Origin: Zygaena filipendulae
Taxonomy: Eukaryota; Arthropoda; Insecta; Lepidoptera; Zygaenidae
Reading direction: 5' to 3'
Length of the DNA: 64,000 bases
NCBI GenBank assembly: GCA_907165275.2
Contig: OU015660.1
Coordinates: 3,846,501-3,910,500 of the forward strand
Position 1 is the first letter of the stretch, and each line of letters starts with the position of its first letter. Below, one piece after another: positions 47,683-59,681 of this stretch. The notes below the pieces were generated by a model that was not told the DNA's origin, ran no database searches, and worked only from the letters and a program-made list of their open reading frames with translations. Both the position numbers and the translations under genes were made by a program.

Positions 47683-48375
47683 TTGAAAGAATTGAGAAAT
47701 TACTCAGAAATCAAAGCTTGTCACATGCTTAACTATAACTTTCTTTTTTGCAAAATAAAATGCTTTTATAAGATTTAAGGCTTTTATTTCGAAGCTATTT
47801 TACTTTAACACAATTCCCTTAAAACTACCAAATTATAGAACAATGCCGTCCAGTTACCTATTAGGTACAAGTAACATAAAATCATTTAAGTCAAATTGTG
47901 TTTTGTAATTATTTCATCCATAGTTTAAAATAAAACTAAATATATTTTACACACCAAATCAGCTTATTATATTTGTATTAGCTAACTCCAAAAACATTTT
48001 AAAAAATTTACTTAAAATTCAATTAATACCAATAAAGGTGCAGAATAAAAGTAAGATGTTTCTTTGGTGTCATGTATTTTACAAAAGACGAATACTTACC
48101 TACTATAAAAGAGTATTTAAATGAAATACTCGTATGTCGTTTATGGATCTTGGATGAAAACAAGTAACTTAATCAGCAGTTAAATCCATATTATCATCCA
48201 GAATGCTATTAAGCTGGGATCTGTAACGATTAAAAATACTTATGTCAAAATAATTTTCTTTGACTATTGTCTGCAAACACACAACGGAAAATCAACGAAA
48301 ACATGTTATTATGTTAAATTCTGCAAATCTTGATGGAAATACATATTATAAAAATATTGTCTAAATATATTATGT
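47683..48375. other. Intergenic, nothing recognised
   Basis: AT-rich, no feature. Confidence 0.55.
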
Positions 48376-48580
48376 ACTAGCTGTGCCCCGAGGTTTCACC
48401 CGCGGTAATTTCAAAGTTCCCGCGGGAATTTCGGGATAAAAAGTAGATAGCCTATGTCCTTTTCTGTACCCCTGACAACGTGCATGCCAAATTTCATCCA
48501 AATCCGTTCAGCCGTTTTTGCGTGATTGAGTAACAAACATCCAAACATCCACACTTTCACATTTATAATATTAGTAGGAT
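48376..48580 (+). repeat. ACTAGCTGT-head repeat, full length
   Basis: ACTAGCTGTGCCCCGAGG to ATTTATAATATTAGTAGGAT, module-1 middle; the clearest reference copy for both termini. Confidence 0.9.
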
Positions 48581-48683
48581 TTCAAATTACCTAATAACAT
48601 CATTGATCTCTAGGATACCAGCCATACGGACAATAACGTTCTAAGATCCTGTAACGATTAATAACTTGTTTAGATTACAATCA

Positions 48684-48689
48684 TTTATT
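48684..48689 (-). terminator. Candidate polyadenylation signal of the secreted-protein gene
   Basis: AATAAA on the minus strand, about 230 nt past the TGA at 48919-48921. If used, the 3' UTR contains the dispersed-repeat copy at 48699-48884. Confidence 0.4.
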
Positions 48690-48698
48690 TAATTAAGG

Positions 48699-48884
48699 AG
48701 CTGTGCCTCGCGATTTCACCCGCGCAATTTTTGGAATTCCTGTAAGTTGAAACTGTGCAGATTAAAAGTAGCCTAAGTTTACATTTTCATACACAGTCAG
48801 AGGTACAGAAAAGAACATAGGGTACTTTTTATCTCAGAAGTCCTCCGAAATTAACGTGAATGAAACCGCAGGAAACAGCTAGTA
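48699..48884. repeat. Two opposed heads of the repeat in the 3' UTR of the secreted-protein gene
   Basis: Head AGCTGTGCCTCGCGATTTCAC on the plus strand and the inverted head CCGCAGGAAACAGCTAGT at the right end; head-to-head halves. Confidence 0.75.
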
Positions 48885-48918
48885 GACAGTAGACGATAAA
48901 AGGAAATGAAAGTGTCTC

Positions 48919-51900
48919 TCACGCGTAAGGATGTTTCTGCTGCATCATCAAGGAGAGGGCAGTTTTGGAGCTGCGCTTGGTGTGGGGGCTGGGCGTGCTG
49001 GGTACCTCTAGGTCCTCTTCTGTCAACATCACTTTACCTAGCATGTGGTCTGGAAATAATTGCACCGAATAGAGTATAAAATTGTATAGATTGCAACTCG
49101 TATATTTTGTTAAAGAAATTTAGCAACGCATTTTACCTTAAATACTCGAAATATTAATTTAAGATGGTACCTCCCTGTACCATTTGGAGGGAGGGTTTTC
49201 CCATAGCATGGGACGTAATATAAGGAATTAAAAGAAAAAAAAAATTGTAGATAAAATTTACATTACCTATATAAAAAAGCAACATTGTTTCATGAATGGT
49301 GGAGTGATGGTGGTTTTCGTCTAACAATTCTCATGATTAATGACCAAAAGAAAATTTTCATTAATATTTACCGAGAATATTTACGGTATTTAGTCTAATC
49401 GTCATCAATTATACCTTTTATATTAAAGGTTTAAAAATATTAAAGGCATTTCTTTTTCTTCTTTTATATCCCACAAGCTGTAATCGCATTTGCTTTGATG
49501 TTTAGTTTTCTCAACTGCAATATACATAGGTACTTAGGTGTAGCTCCCCCAGTACCTAGGTAGGTACATCTCTCTTGTTCAGTAACAATGTAGCATTTTT
49601 ATAAAGATGATATAAAAATGTTATTTAAGTAAATACGAGTAGGTATTACTTAGCACATACTTTTGAACGTGTTGCCAGTCCTCTTCCTGTATTTTTGCTG
49701 GAGCGCCGGCAGCAAGCCCGGATACACTTGTACCGGAGTGCGATAGAAATCTGTGGAGGAAATGAAGGTATATACGTGCCAAGTCTTAGAAACTTTAATA
49801 CTTAAAACTACATTCTTTTTCTTAGTAACCAATAAAAATATAAGTAAGTATACGTGTTTCATTCGCGTGAATGTCGATATCTTAAGATGAAAAAATACGT
49901 TTCACAAAAACTTTAGCCAGAGAGGCAGACAAAACAAAAATTATAATAATAGTCAAATTGTATTTTATAACCACAGATAGTATAGTTCTATGCTTGTTCT
50001 GAGCTCGGTAAAAGCAGTTATGTCGTTATAACACTCTGACCACCGCACTCAGAATCGACTTTGCTTTGATACTTAATGAAGTATAGATTTTTAAAACAAA
50101 CTGCCGCAATCAGACAAGTTTAATAAATTAATGTTAATTGGCATTTAACTAATTAAGTTACATATCGTTAAATGCCAACTAACATTAATTTACTGAACGT
50201 CTCTGATTGCGGCAGTTTTGTTTGAAAAATATATACTTAACTAATTAATGATTAAAGTCGACTCTGAGTGCGGCCGTAACTTAACTCTAGGTAACCACAG
50301 TCAGCATCAGAAAATGAAAACACTTTTGACAGTCTGACTCTTATTGCAATAGTAATAAAGTTCAAGGACTTATCAAATAATTTACATATTGCTGCTGTAC
50401 ATATAGTAACGTACCATACAGTTTAACTTACAAAGGGTACTCCGGTCATCCTCCTCTGGTTCATCTAATATAACGATGTCATCTGAGCGGCCACGCAAGT
50501 AATCTGGAAACAATAAATGTTGTAAAAAACAAGTTTTACATAGGTATTAAACTATCATGAAACGTTTAGCATCCATAGGTACGTCTTTTTTTTCTCTTTT
50601 TCCTTCCTGCAACTTAGTAATCTATCCTATAAAAAATTTCAAGACATAGAAAGAAAAAAGAAAATTTGTAATTTTAGGTTTATAGTTGAAGAAAGCATTC
50701 AATAATGTTTCACTCAAACTTTTTCAGCATACGAGTACCTATTATCTCCGCTATAGTTTTGGTATTCCATAAAATCTCTTGAGTTTCTAGAACTCCAGGC
50801 TGCCAGTTCCTTATAGCTATTGCAGCTAGATTGTTCTTGTGTTTTTCAAACCTTTTTTGGTTATTTAAGCTGGAGATTTCAATCTACGTACCTACTAGGT
50901 AGGTACTTGTTTTTAAATTGAGGTCTATGTTCACTGTCTTGTTTATGTAAAGCTAATTTATTCTAAACATTGCACACAACGCCTTGATCTGTTCGTCTAG
51001 AATTATCTGCGGTATTATATCTCTAAAATAAGACAAGCTTTTTCCCGCGGTTTCAACCGCGATAATTTCGGAGTTCTCACGGGAATTTCGGGATAAAAAG
51101 TAGGTACCATTTCTGTAGGTAGGTACCTTTGACCACGAGTATGCGTAGAATCGATTATCATGATAATGAGCCTTTAAGGGGTGAAAGCGTAGGTAACAAA
51201 CAAACTTTCGCATTTGTATAATATTAGTTAGGAGTAGTAACATAAATTGGTAACAAACAAACACACATTCGCATAATAGTAGGTATAGCTTGTCTAAACT
51301 AAAATGACGCGCCCCACTACTTAATTAGCAGTTTTACCGCGGCACTCAGAGTCGACTTTAATGATTACTTAGTTAAGTATAGATTTTTAAAACAAAACTG
51401 CCGCAATCAGACAAGTTTAATAAATTAATGTTAATTGGCATTTAACTAATTAAGTTACATCTCATTAAATGCCAATTAAAATTAATTTACTGAACATCTC
51501 TGATTGCGGCAATTTTGTTTTAAAAATCCATACTTAACTAAGTAATCATTAAAGTCGACTCTGAGTGCGGCGGTTAGGTGTGCAAGATCATGTATTGATA
51601 ATATCTTTTTAATAGTGTGAGTGCGGCGACACTATGCGGCAACTGAGGACGAATAGAAAGACCCAGATTTATATATTGTGTCGTATCGATATTTTAACGG
51701 TTGTGCGTGTGCGTGTACCCTTTGGAGGGACGCGTCATTTTAGTTTAGACAAGATCTACTTAAGGATTTGTTGAGCTACAATGAAATTTTTATCTACTCT
51801 TAATACTTAACATGTTACTTTCTCCTTCGTATATATATTTACAGCGCTCATTACAAAAGCATTCCAAGTAATTTACGTCAATTTTTTTTTTCATTAAATA

Positions 51901-52430
51901 TATCGATTGGTCACTGAAAGATACTTGTGAAATTGATATAAGTGACTTTTAGAACATTTTTTGAGAAATTTAAAATACCTAAATGTTAAATAACGTAATA
52001 GTTTTACCCTAACCGAACATGCCGAATAAATTAGCATCAATATCATTATCTATTGATGAATATTAGAGTTTAACACGCTCCCATTTAAATTACCATCGCT
52101 GCCTTTATTTAAATTAACTTTCCCATCACTAGACCACATCCTTGTCTTATTCAAATATGAGTAAATTATGTACCTAACATTTAGGTAGTTTAAAATGGTT
52201 CTTATCGTGTCAAATAACATTTATTGTCATTTAAAATGAATCACCGCGGTAGTTCCATTATAAATCAACTCTTATCATTCACAATCGAGGAAAAATCTAA
52301 TATTAAAAAAAGAAAAGAAAAAACACAAACCTTTATAGAAATTGAAGCCATCTTTATTGATGTCAGCGCATTTGGAAGGCAGCGCTGCGAGTGCGAATAA
52401 AGCGAGAATTGAAATAAATGCGTCCCGCAT
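48919..52430 (-). CDS. Four-exon gene for a 130-aa secreted protein, possible peptide precursor (family not recognised)
   Basis: Exons read on the minus strand: 52430-52331, 50503-50432, 49750-49661 and 49049-48919 (100, 72, 90 and 131 bp, total 393 bp including the stop). All three introns are GT-AG with good donors (GTTTGT, GTAAGT, GTATGT) and pyrimidine-rich acceptors, and every junction is phase 1, so the frame stays open from ATG to TGA. Residues 1-22 form a signal peptide: MRDAF followed by a hydrophobic ILALFALAAL core, with the only cysteine at position 21. The mature part has an acidic patch (DEPEEDD, 47-53), then YFYRTPVQVYPG (58-69), a basic RKR at 79-81 and a second KR at 112-113. 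These dibasic sites would release a peptide of about 30 residues (82-111) if processed. The C-terminus is QQKHPYA. A core promoter lies 87 bp upstream. Introns 1 and 2 each hold a copy of the nested-palindrome MITE. The gene model is seen in the sequence; secretion is inferred and the function is unknown. Confidence 0.75.
50040..50276. mobile_element. Nested-palindrome MITE, copy 3, in intron 2 of the secreted-protein gene
   Basis: Same arms and inner repeats as copy 2, close to full length; the flanking trinucleotides have diverged (TGA/TAA). Confidence 0.85.
51036..51235 (+). repeat. ACTAGCTGT-head repeat in intron 1 of the secreted-protein gene
   Basis: CCCGCGGTTTCAACCGCGAT head, GGGGTGAAAGCGTAGGTAAC and tail TATAATATTAGTTAGGAG. 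Confidence 0.8.
51337..51573. mobile_element. Nested-palindrome MITE, copy 4, in intron 1 of the secreted-protein gene
   Basis: 237 bp flanked by TTA at 51334-51336 and 51574-51576. It is close to copy 2 in sequence. Confidence 0.88.
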
Positions 52431-52514
52431 TTTGCGCTCGGTTTATTATAACTAATGAACTAGCAAACGGACATGGCACAGGATCGATGGGAACTCACGC
52501 CCGGTGGAAGAAGC

Positions 52515-52547
52515 ACTGCCTCTGGAGGCCGCGAGAGCCTCTTTATA
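52515..52547 (-). promoter_or_regulatory. TATA box plus initiator of the secreted-protein gene
   Basis: On the minus strand TATAAA occupies 52547-52542. An arthropod-type initiator CAGT begins at 52518, with its A at 52517, exactly 30 bp downstream of the first T of the TATA box. The resulting 5' leader of about 87 nt runs uninterrupted to the ATG at 52430. This spacing supports both the gene model and its start. Confidence 0.65.
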
Positions 52548-54529
52548 AAACCTTTAAGCTAAGGGATGAGGTCCAATGGCGAAGCGATTACGATTCTGAA
52601 GTTCGATTCTAGACAATTGAGTATCCACTGTGTAGGTAGATGTAGTTGTTAATAGAAATTTTAACCGGCTTGGAAAACAGGTACTGGGTACATTTAAAGA
52701 GCTTTATTTACTTATAAATTATAGATCTCCCTGATTAGGTTTGAAAATTTCTTAATCGAAGTTAGGTAAGTACCTGAGTAATTTTACATATTTAGGTATA
52801 AAGCTGAACAGTTGAAACCAGTTGATACTTATTACATATCGCTATTAAATTAAATCAAATCTTTTTTTTCCATAAAGAAAAACTTTTTTTAGAATAAATA
52901 TAATTTATAAGTACCTACGTAGGTACAATTAGGCGACCTATCGGTAGATACCTACTTATTACTAAAAGCAATGATAATATATTTTATTTTACATGGCTAA
53001 AAGCAATATTTTCATACGTAAAGAGCAAAATAAGGGAAAGAAAGGTAGGAAGTGCGGCATATAATATAGGGACATATAATTTATATTAGGTACCTTTAGG
53101 TATGTATAAAATTATAATTCGTATGATTAAGTATATAAAATATTAGTGTTAATGTTAGTAGATATATACGTAAAACCATCGACTAAAAGTTTAAAATAGC
53201 AAGTGAAGCTACTTTAAATGACTGTTAGTCAAACTGTGAAATGACATAAAAAGATTTTTCCATAAGCAACCCTTTGCAGGAGACAGCTCAGCGGGGAACC
53301 GCCTACGGCCTACGAAAGCATCCTTCGTGTTATATATACCTCACCACGAGACGAATAGTAGGTAGGTATATAGTTTCAGCAAGCTATATTTTAATGCTCT
53401 TTTTAGCATTGTCTCGGAAATAGGGTTTCTTTATTACTATTTTCTCTGTAATTGATATTTTCCATCCACCTTACGAAAATGAACGTGAACTTACAGGTTT
53501 TCATTCACATTTCACATTTCACTTATTTATAACCTACCTTTAATCGTAAATATTAAAGTAAGAATATTAATATCAGTACAAAACTTTAGGCGAAAAAAAT
53601 ACCCAGCCCAAAACCTGCTGTGCAGAATTAGGTACTTATAGGTACTTAAATAGGACACACTCCTGATTTCGCAATTTGAAGTTGCACCATAGTTGCACCT
53701 ATATATTTCGGGAAATTAGAAATGTGCATTTAGTATCTACGTGTTTTTATTTATGCATAATTAAAACTGCGAAATGGAAACGGCAGAATTTTTTAATTCT
53801 GGCAGCACTTAAAATGACGTGAGCTTTCAGCGAATGAGAACCGCACTCTTTACAACGTGCAACAAGAGGCCTTTCTCACGTCCTCGGGTCTTTATTTACC
53901 ACCCAACCAACTCTGATCTATCTACCGACCTCTTGAACTACTGAAACTGTATGCTAGAATGTAATGTCGGAGCTCTGTGTAGAATGGATTTCTATCGGTA
54001 GACCGGTACGAAATTTCCTGCAACAGTCGCTGCACAATTCCAAAGCAACGAGCGGTAGATATTATAATTGTCACCATTGCTATTTAGGTATATATTTTAT
54101 ATTTCATTTTATTATTATGTGGGTATTCAAAGATTTCTTTATGAAAAATAAAAAGCATACTAGCATCTTAAATAGGATGCATGAATGAAAATAAAATAAA
54201 AATAAAATATGCAGATGAATGTACCTATAATGTACCAGAGCCTGTCCACACTCTCATGTATACCTAATTAAATACAGTACCTAGGTAATTAAGACATCGC
54301 GATATTCTTAATCGTAATATTAGTCGATCCACTGCTGGACAAATACCTACTGCATTCGTATAGTTAATAGTAGGTACATAATATGAATATTACGAATTTA
54401 GTATTATATAATATAGAATTTACATAAAAAACTCATAACACGCTTCATTTCAGAAATATTGAGATCTCACCAAAAACATGTAAAATGTTGCTAAGTCAAA
54501 AAGTTATCAAATCTCATGTAGGTAGAGCC
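52548..54529. other. Upstream region of the secreted-protein gene
   Basis: Two kb with no recognisable repeat or gene; any distal regulatory sites would be here. Confidence 0.45.
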
Positions 54530-54766
54530 AAGGTTCTAACTCTACACGCCCTAACTCTACAAGGCCTAACTTCACAAACTCTACACTTTAGTCAAAATAT
54601 GTGGCTTGGGCGTTTAGATACTACAAGAACTATTGTATAACAGAAGAGTACCTAATGGACAGTGAATAAGGTGACAGTAGCGAAACGGCCAAGCCACATG
54701 ATACTTACCTATTTTGACTAAGGTGTAGAGTTTGTGAAGTTAGGGCGTGTATAGTGAGAGGTAGGT
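54530..54766. mobile_element. 237-bp foldback MITE with CCCTAACTTCACAAACTC arms
   Basis: TTCACAAACTCTACAC and TTAGTCAAAATA recur inverted near 54708-54750, and a CATGTGGCTTGG block follows in both arms. The left arm has a short tandem duplication of CTAACTCTACA. Confidence 0.7.
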
Positions 54767-56194
54767 AGATCTACTTTTGCTCGCCACGTTCATCCAGTGT
54801 GACAATATTGTACCGAACTCATATCAGTGTTTCTCCCGTTCCATAAATGTATACCTAAACAGTGGTTACTGGCAGTTTAACTTCCAATACATAGCGTCCG
54901 AGTCCATTTGCTAGGAACGTTCTAAATGAAACTAATGCACCATTTCTGTCCCACTTTATTACTGTTTACGCGACGTACGTGTCTCTACTATGTATGAACA
55001 AACACGATGTACCTACCTACTAACCATTGATGTGCAAAAAGTGAGTATAAATAATTGACGCGGAAAAGCAATGTAATAAAAATTAAAAGAACGTTTGTAT
55101 ACAGCATGATCTATATTTGCGTATAAATCTCTAAATTACATGACAAAATATAAAGAAAAATACAAAAAGGAACAATCTATGCTACAATAATAACTATTTA
55201 ATAATACAAAATAAAAATATACATAATTATAAAGGCATCCATTTTTTATAATATCTACAATTAAAATTTTCATTGTAAATAATTTCAGTAGTTAGGCTCT
55301 GTATCAACATTGGGTAATCTAAATTATATGAAATAGCAAATAAACGATATATAAATAGACGGGTTATTTTGTATAATTTTCATTAATTACATTTTAATAT
55401 TGCTAATTAACATAATACCATGTTATAATAAATTCAAAATCTCCAGAAACGAAATCTTAAAATATATCTACCGATCTAAATAACAATTGACGCTTTCCAA
55501 AAACCGAACGAAAAGCACTAGTGAAAGTATATACCATGGGAGTTTTACACGTCATAAGTTAGTTCTTATTGCGGCATGCAACCATCTTGTGCCTACAGTC
55601 AAAGCCATAAGAGCCAATGTTAATAAAAACGGAATCAATTTAAGTTCAACAATAAAACAAGTTTTGTATGGACTATCTTACAAAATATAAGCGATCTGAT
55701 CATTCAAATCAGCTTGCTTATTTTTTAGCTGTCTGGTGGACAGAAATTCCTATATAAATCGATATTTAAGTGGAATGGGCATCGTATCTATAAACTTACA
55801 CATATAGTTATCATACGAAAGTAGGTAGGTAGGTAACTTTGTGTTAACTTGTAAGCCAAATACTTAAAGTAGTCATATAATCGCATTAGGTTATCCTGTA
55901 AAGATTATGTGGTTTTTGAAATAAATAAATAAATAAAATTATGGCGAAGAAAGATTTAAGATGAAAAAGTTTTTTTTTATATAATTTCCACCTACTTTAT
56001 TTTGTCGCCGTAACTTGTAGGGGCGTAAGAAATAGAACACACAATCAGAATTCGTTAAGAAAATTAATTTACAATTCAGTTTTAGAAATCATTTAATTTT
56101 AATTGTAAAATAAAAATATCATCTAAATTATTAATAATAATTAGCACGCGTGGATACAATACGCTTAAACGACTAATATGCAAAATATTGCAAA
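54767..56194. other. Intergenic, nothing recognised
   Basis: Very AT-rich, chance frames only. Confidence 0.5.
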
Positions 56195-57122
56195 GGGAGC
56201 GTTCAAGTGTTACGTAACGCAATTTTCGGAGATTTGTGACCCCTCTCTTCCCCATGTAACGTGCCGTAACGTTTTTGTGTACCCCCTCCCCCCTAGTAAA
56301 ACGTTACGTAACCACCAAGTGACTATTTTTTACCTAAAAATCACAATTATGTGGCGTAATGTGATAGATATAAAAAATATACTATAGATTAAAAATAAAA
56401 AACAATTTTACGTAACGCATTGTTCAAACACCCCCTCCCACCCCTATAAATATCTCACGCATCGTAACGTTTTACGCTCAGATCACAGCAAACAAGGGAG
56501 ATTTTCCAAGACTACTCGGCCCCTGCAAACGCATCTGGTCAGCAGCGAGCAGCTGTAATACGTCCGTGTCACATCTCTCGATTTTTGAGAAAATTCTGAG
56601 ATGTTCTCTGGTTGTGTGCAAAAATACAAGCAGCAAAGTGAACTACGTGAAAGATGGCATCTCATTTCACGTGTAAGTATTACAATAATTATGTTTTTCT
56701 TCTTTAAAAACCGAAAAATATTTAAGGTGTCTAGTAAACTATATCGTGATGAACAATATTCATTGCGTGCTTAGTGAAAGTTGGTAAATGAAGTGCTTTG
56801 TCCATCGGCGTAATGGATTTGAATGTAGCAATACTCACAATACGATGACGTTCGTGTAGTACAGCCGCTGTTGCCTGCCATGAAATAGAGTTCGTGGTAG
56901 TTCGTAGAGTGCGTAGTTCTGTTGAGTGCGCGTCAATAGCAAGGCTGCGTTAAATGTGTGTGTTCAGTGTAGCATTGTATTACGCCTGTTGTAGTTGTGG
57001 GAGTAGCGGCGACACCCGGTTCTGATACAATTATGCGCAAATCTCCCTTGTTTGCTGTGATCTGAGGTTTTACAAGATCCCCCCCTTCCTCCAAATTCGT
57101 TACGTAATACTTGAAAGCTCCC
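56195..57122. mobile_element. 928-bp DNA-transposon derivative carrying a THAP-like exon
   Basis: Terminal inverted repeats GGGAGCGTTCAAGTGTTACG and the inverted GGGAGCTTTCAAGTATTACG, continuing TAACG. A second, perfect 27-bp inverted pair lies inside (56478-56504 and 57039-57065). The left subterminal region is packed with CGTAACG motifs, as expected for transposase-binding sites. The target duplication is not clear (AAA on both sides). The interior holds a THAP-like exon remnant. P-type and Kolobok-type transposases carry THAP domains, so this may be a deletion derivative of such an element. Confidence 0.7.
56599..56672 (+). pseudogene. THAP zinc-finger exon remnant
   Basis: The frame reads RCSLVVCKNTSSKVN then YVKDGISFH and runs into a splice donor, CGT|GTAAGT, at 56673. 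C-x4-C followed by N-T and the closing GISFHV match the first half of a THAP (C2CH) domain, which is often split by an intron at FHxFP. No in-frame ATG precedes it and no second half was found before the right end of the element, so it is treated as decayed. Confidence 0.5.
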
Positions 57123-57474
57123 AAAATAGATCTGTATCAAAAGCTGGGAAATACTCTCAACAAATACTTAATGACATATTTAACATATAATGACCGTAAA
57201 GCAGATAAGACGGATGACACAGGCGCGGTCCGAAGGGCCGATTAGGCCGACAATACACATAATTATGTTGTATGTGTATTGTGTATTGTGCAATAGTCTT
57301 ATTATTAATATATTAGTGTTATTTCCTCCATATGAAGCATAATAATACCATACCTACTGTATATAATTTTATGAGTCTGTGTCGAAATAGTTCCTTTATA
57401 ATTGAAATAAAATGTATATTTTAGACGCTGCCGTAACTCTATAATGTACAATTTTTATTAAAATACTACCTATT

Positions 57475-57655
57475 GCCGTTGGTTTCGCGCGCGTTTTTGT
57501 GATTCTATCTGGCACTTACATCTCTCAGGGAATAGTAGGTACCTAAATACAAAGTAAATGTCATATTCCTGGACCTTATATAGCTATTAAGGCCAAATTT
57601 CATTAAAAGCCGTTCAACCATTCCGAAACAATGTTATAAACACTCAACTTTTAAA
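57475..57655 (+). repeat. Decayed head-type repeat
   Basis: GGTTTCGCGCGCGTTTTTGTG, CATCTCTCAGGGAATAG, AGCCGTTCAACCATTCCG. Confidence 0.4.
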
Positions 57656-58899
57656 AATCTCAGGCAGTTATTTCGATGTTACAGTCAGATACTACGTTTT
57701 ATTTTAAATATCTTACCAATAGATTTATTGAATAAAGCTTATAGATGGTTGCAGGGCACTTTATCAACAAGTTCAACAGATCGTTAACGATTCATCATTC
57801 AACATTTGTATAAAACTGTGTAATATAATAAGGCAGTAAATTACTTTTTTAACTTAATCAATAAGAATAGAAATTAATGTTATGTACTTACAAAATATTT
57901 TCTTAAAGTCGTGTAAATTCTATAGCTATGGTTATAAATTAGTTTCTACTGTGAAATCTCGAATCCACACTATGTAAAATGCAATTTAAATTAGAAGAAT
58001 TTATTTTAAATTACTTTTTGTGAAATGGCACTTCAAGCTTTAAATATTATGTTTTGTAATTGAAATGTTGCATCAGAAAGAAATAAGAACTAGAATGGTA
58101 TTTAGCGATAATGGTGCTGAAATAAAATCATACATATAAAATTTACCAACATAGTGTGGATAAGTGGACTTATACTTCCTAAGTAAACTTGAATTAAAAA
58201 TATAATAGATATAGATAAGTTATCTGTTAAAAAGTATGTATAATTAAGTAGGAATTATTGTGAGATTAAAAGAATACACCGATTTGGAGATCAATAATAA
58301 GTTACAAATATGATACTGAGATTTATATTTAATTACCTAATAATAATACTAATATTAGGCCAAAGTTTAACTGTTTTTAGTTTACTGTGTCACTCTACTG
58401 TAATTATTGTGCTTTAGACAATAACCATTACGATAATTATAATAAATACATCTTAAATAAAACGAAGCGAAATATCGTTTTAATTCCAACAAAATACTGC
58501 AAATTTATAAAAATTGTTGTTTGGTGTTTTTTAAGCAACGCCGATGAGTATTTTCTTAAATCACTAGTTTATAATATTATGCATTTTGTCAATACTTATC
58601 ACTATATTACTATGATAGTTTTATACTTATTATAATTGAAAGATATAAACTATTTTCAGCCATTATTCTCCTGCTGCACTGCACACCGCCCGTACGGTTT
58701 TTTTTCTATTCTCAAATATGAAGCCAATTCACACATTTTATAAAACCACTAACATCACTAATTTTTTTCCAAAGAACATAAAATTGTTCATCATCGAGAT
58801 GTCCTGTAAATATCATTTCAATGTTGTTTCTTTACAGTGCAAATATAAAAATAAACTTTAATGAAATGTGATTAAAGTTCATCCTGCTTTAAACTCTTA
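57656..58899. other. Intergenic, nothing recognised
   Basis: Very AT-rich; the 82-codon frame at 58387 is compositionally biased and not convincing. Confidence 0.5.
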
Positions 58900-59139
58900 C
58901 GGCCGCACTCAGAGTCGTTTTAATGATTACTTAATTTTAAGTAAAGATTAAAAACAAAACTGCCGCACTCAGAGACGTTCGTTAAATTAATTTTAGCTGG
59001 CATTCAACTAAATTTAACTTAATTAGTTGAATGCCAATTAAGATTAATTTTAGAAACGTCTCTGAGTGCGGCAGTTTTGTTTTAAAAATCTTTTCTTTAC
59101 AAAATTAAGTAATCATTAAAAGGACTCTGAGTGCGGCCG
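58900..59139. mobile_element. Nested-palindrome MITE, copy 5 (best preserved)
   Basis: 240 bp flanked by TTA at 58897-58899 and 59140-59142. The 13-mer GCCGCACTCAGAG occurs four times in palindromic order: 58902-58914, 58962-58974, and inverted at 59060-59072 and 59125-59137. The element is therefore a palindrome inside a palindrome. TTA duplications are typical of PIF/Harbinger insertions, but no transposase source is in the window. Confidence 0.9.
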
Positions 59140-59406
59140 TTAGTCATGTTTTTTTTTTAATGAGTTACACTAATTTCATTCACAGCACATTTAAGGCTTA
59201 GCTAATTAATTGGCCAATATTTGAACACATTACAATCGAATCGAATGAAGTCGATTTATAAATTTTAGGGATAAAATGGTATTGAAGAGTAGGTAGTTTT
59301 AGGTCAGCAGTGTGATATGAAAATGTGTGAGAAATCTAAATATTTGAAGATTCATCAACTGGAAATATTTTTTTATAGTCAAGCACTACACTACTAGATA
59401 TTTTAA

Positions 59407-59438
59407 CCCTTTACGGAGCCACGTTGCACTTCTGCAAC
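59407..59438 (+). repeat. piggyBac 5' terminal inverted repeat and subterminal palindrome
   Basis: The TIR starts CCCTTTACGGAGCC after TTAA. The palindrome GTTGCACTTCTGCAAC follows at 59423-59438. Confidence 0.85.
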
Positions 59439-59681
59439 ACACCATTCCAGTAGATGTAAAATTATTTCAAAACCCGATAGATCGACTTTACTCGGTATTG
59501 TACGTCGGCAACAAACCATTCTTACGATTTAGTAACAAATTGGCTAACTAGATGGCGACACATTTATTATATTTCCATTCAAGTGATGAACGTGTACAAA
59601 CCTCTCTTTGAACTTATTTTCGAAAATTGATTTATTGGTGAAATACTAATATTTGATTATTCAAATTGATGTGAGTAAAAG

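Noticed and set aside
49650..49862. 70-codon minus-strand frame beginning MKHVYLL
   Set aside because: Only its last 30 codons (before the GTATGT donor) are exon 3 of the secreted-protein gene; the start lies in intron 2.
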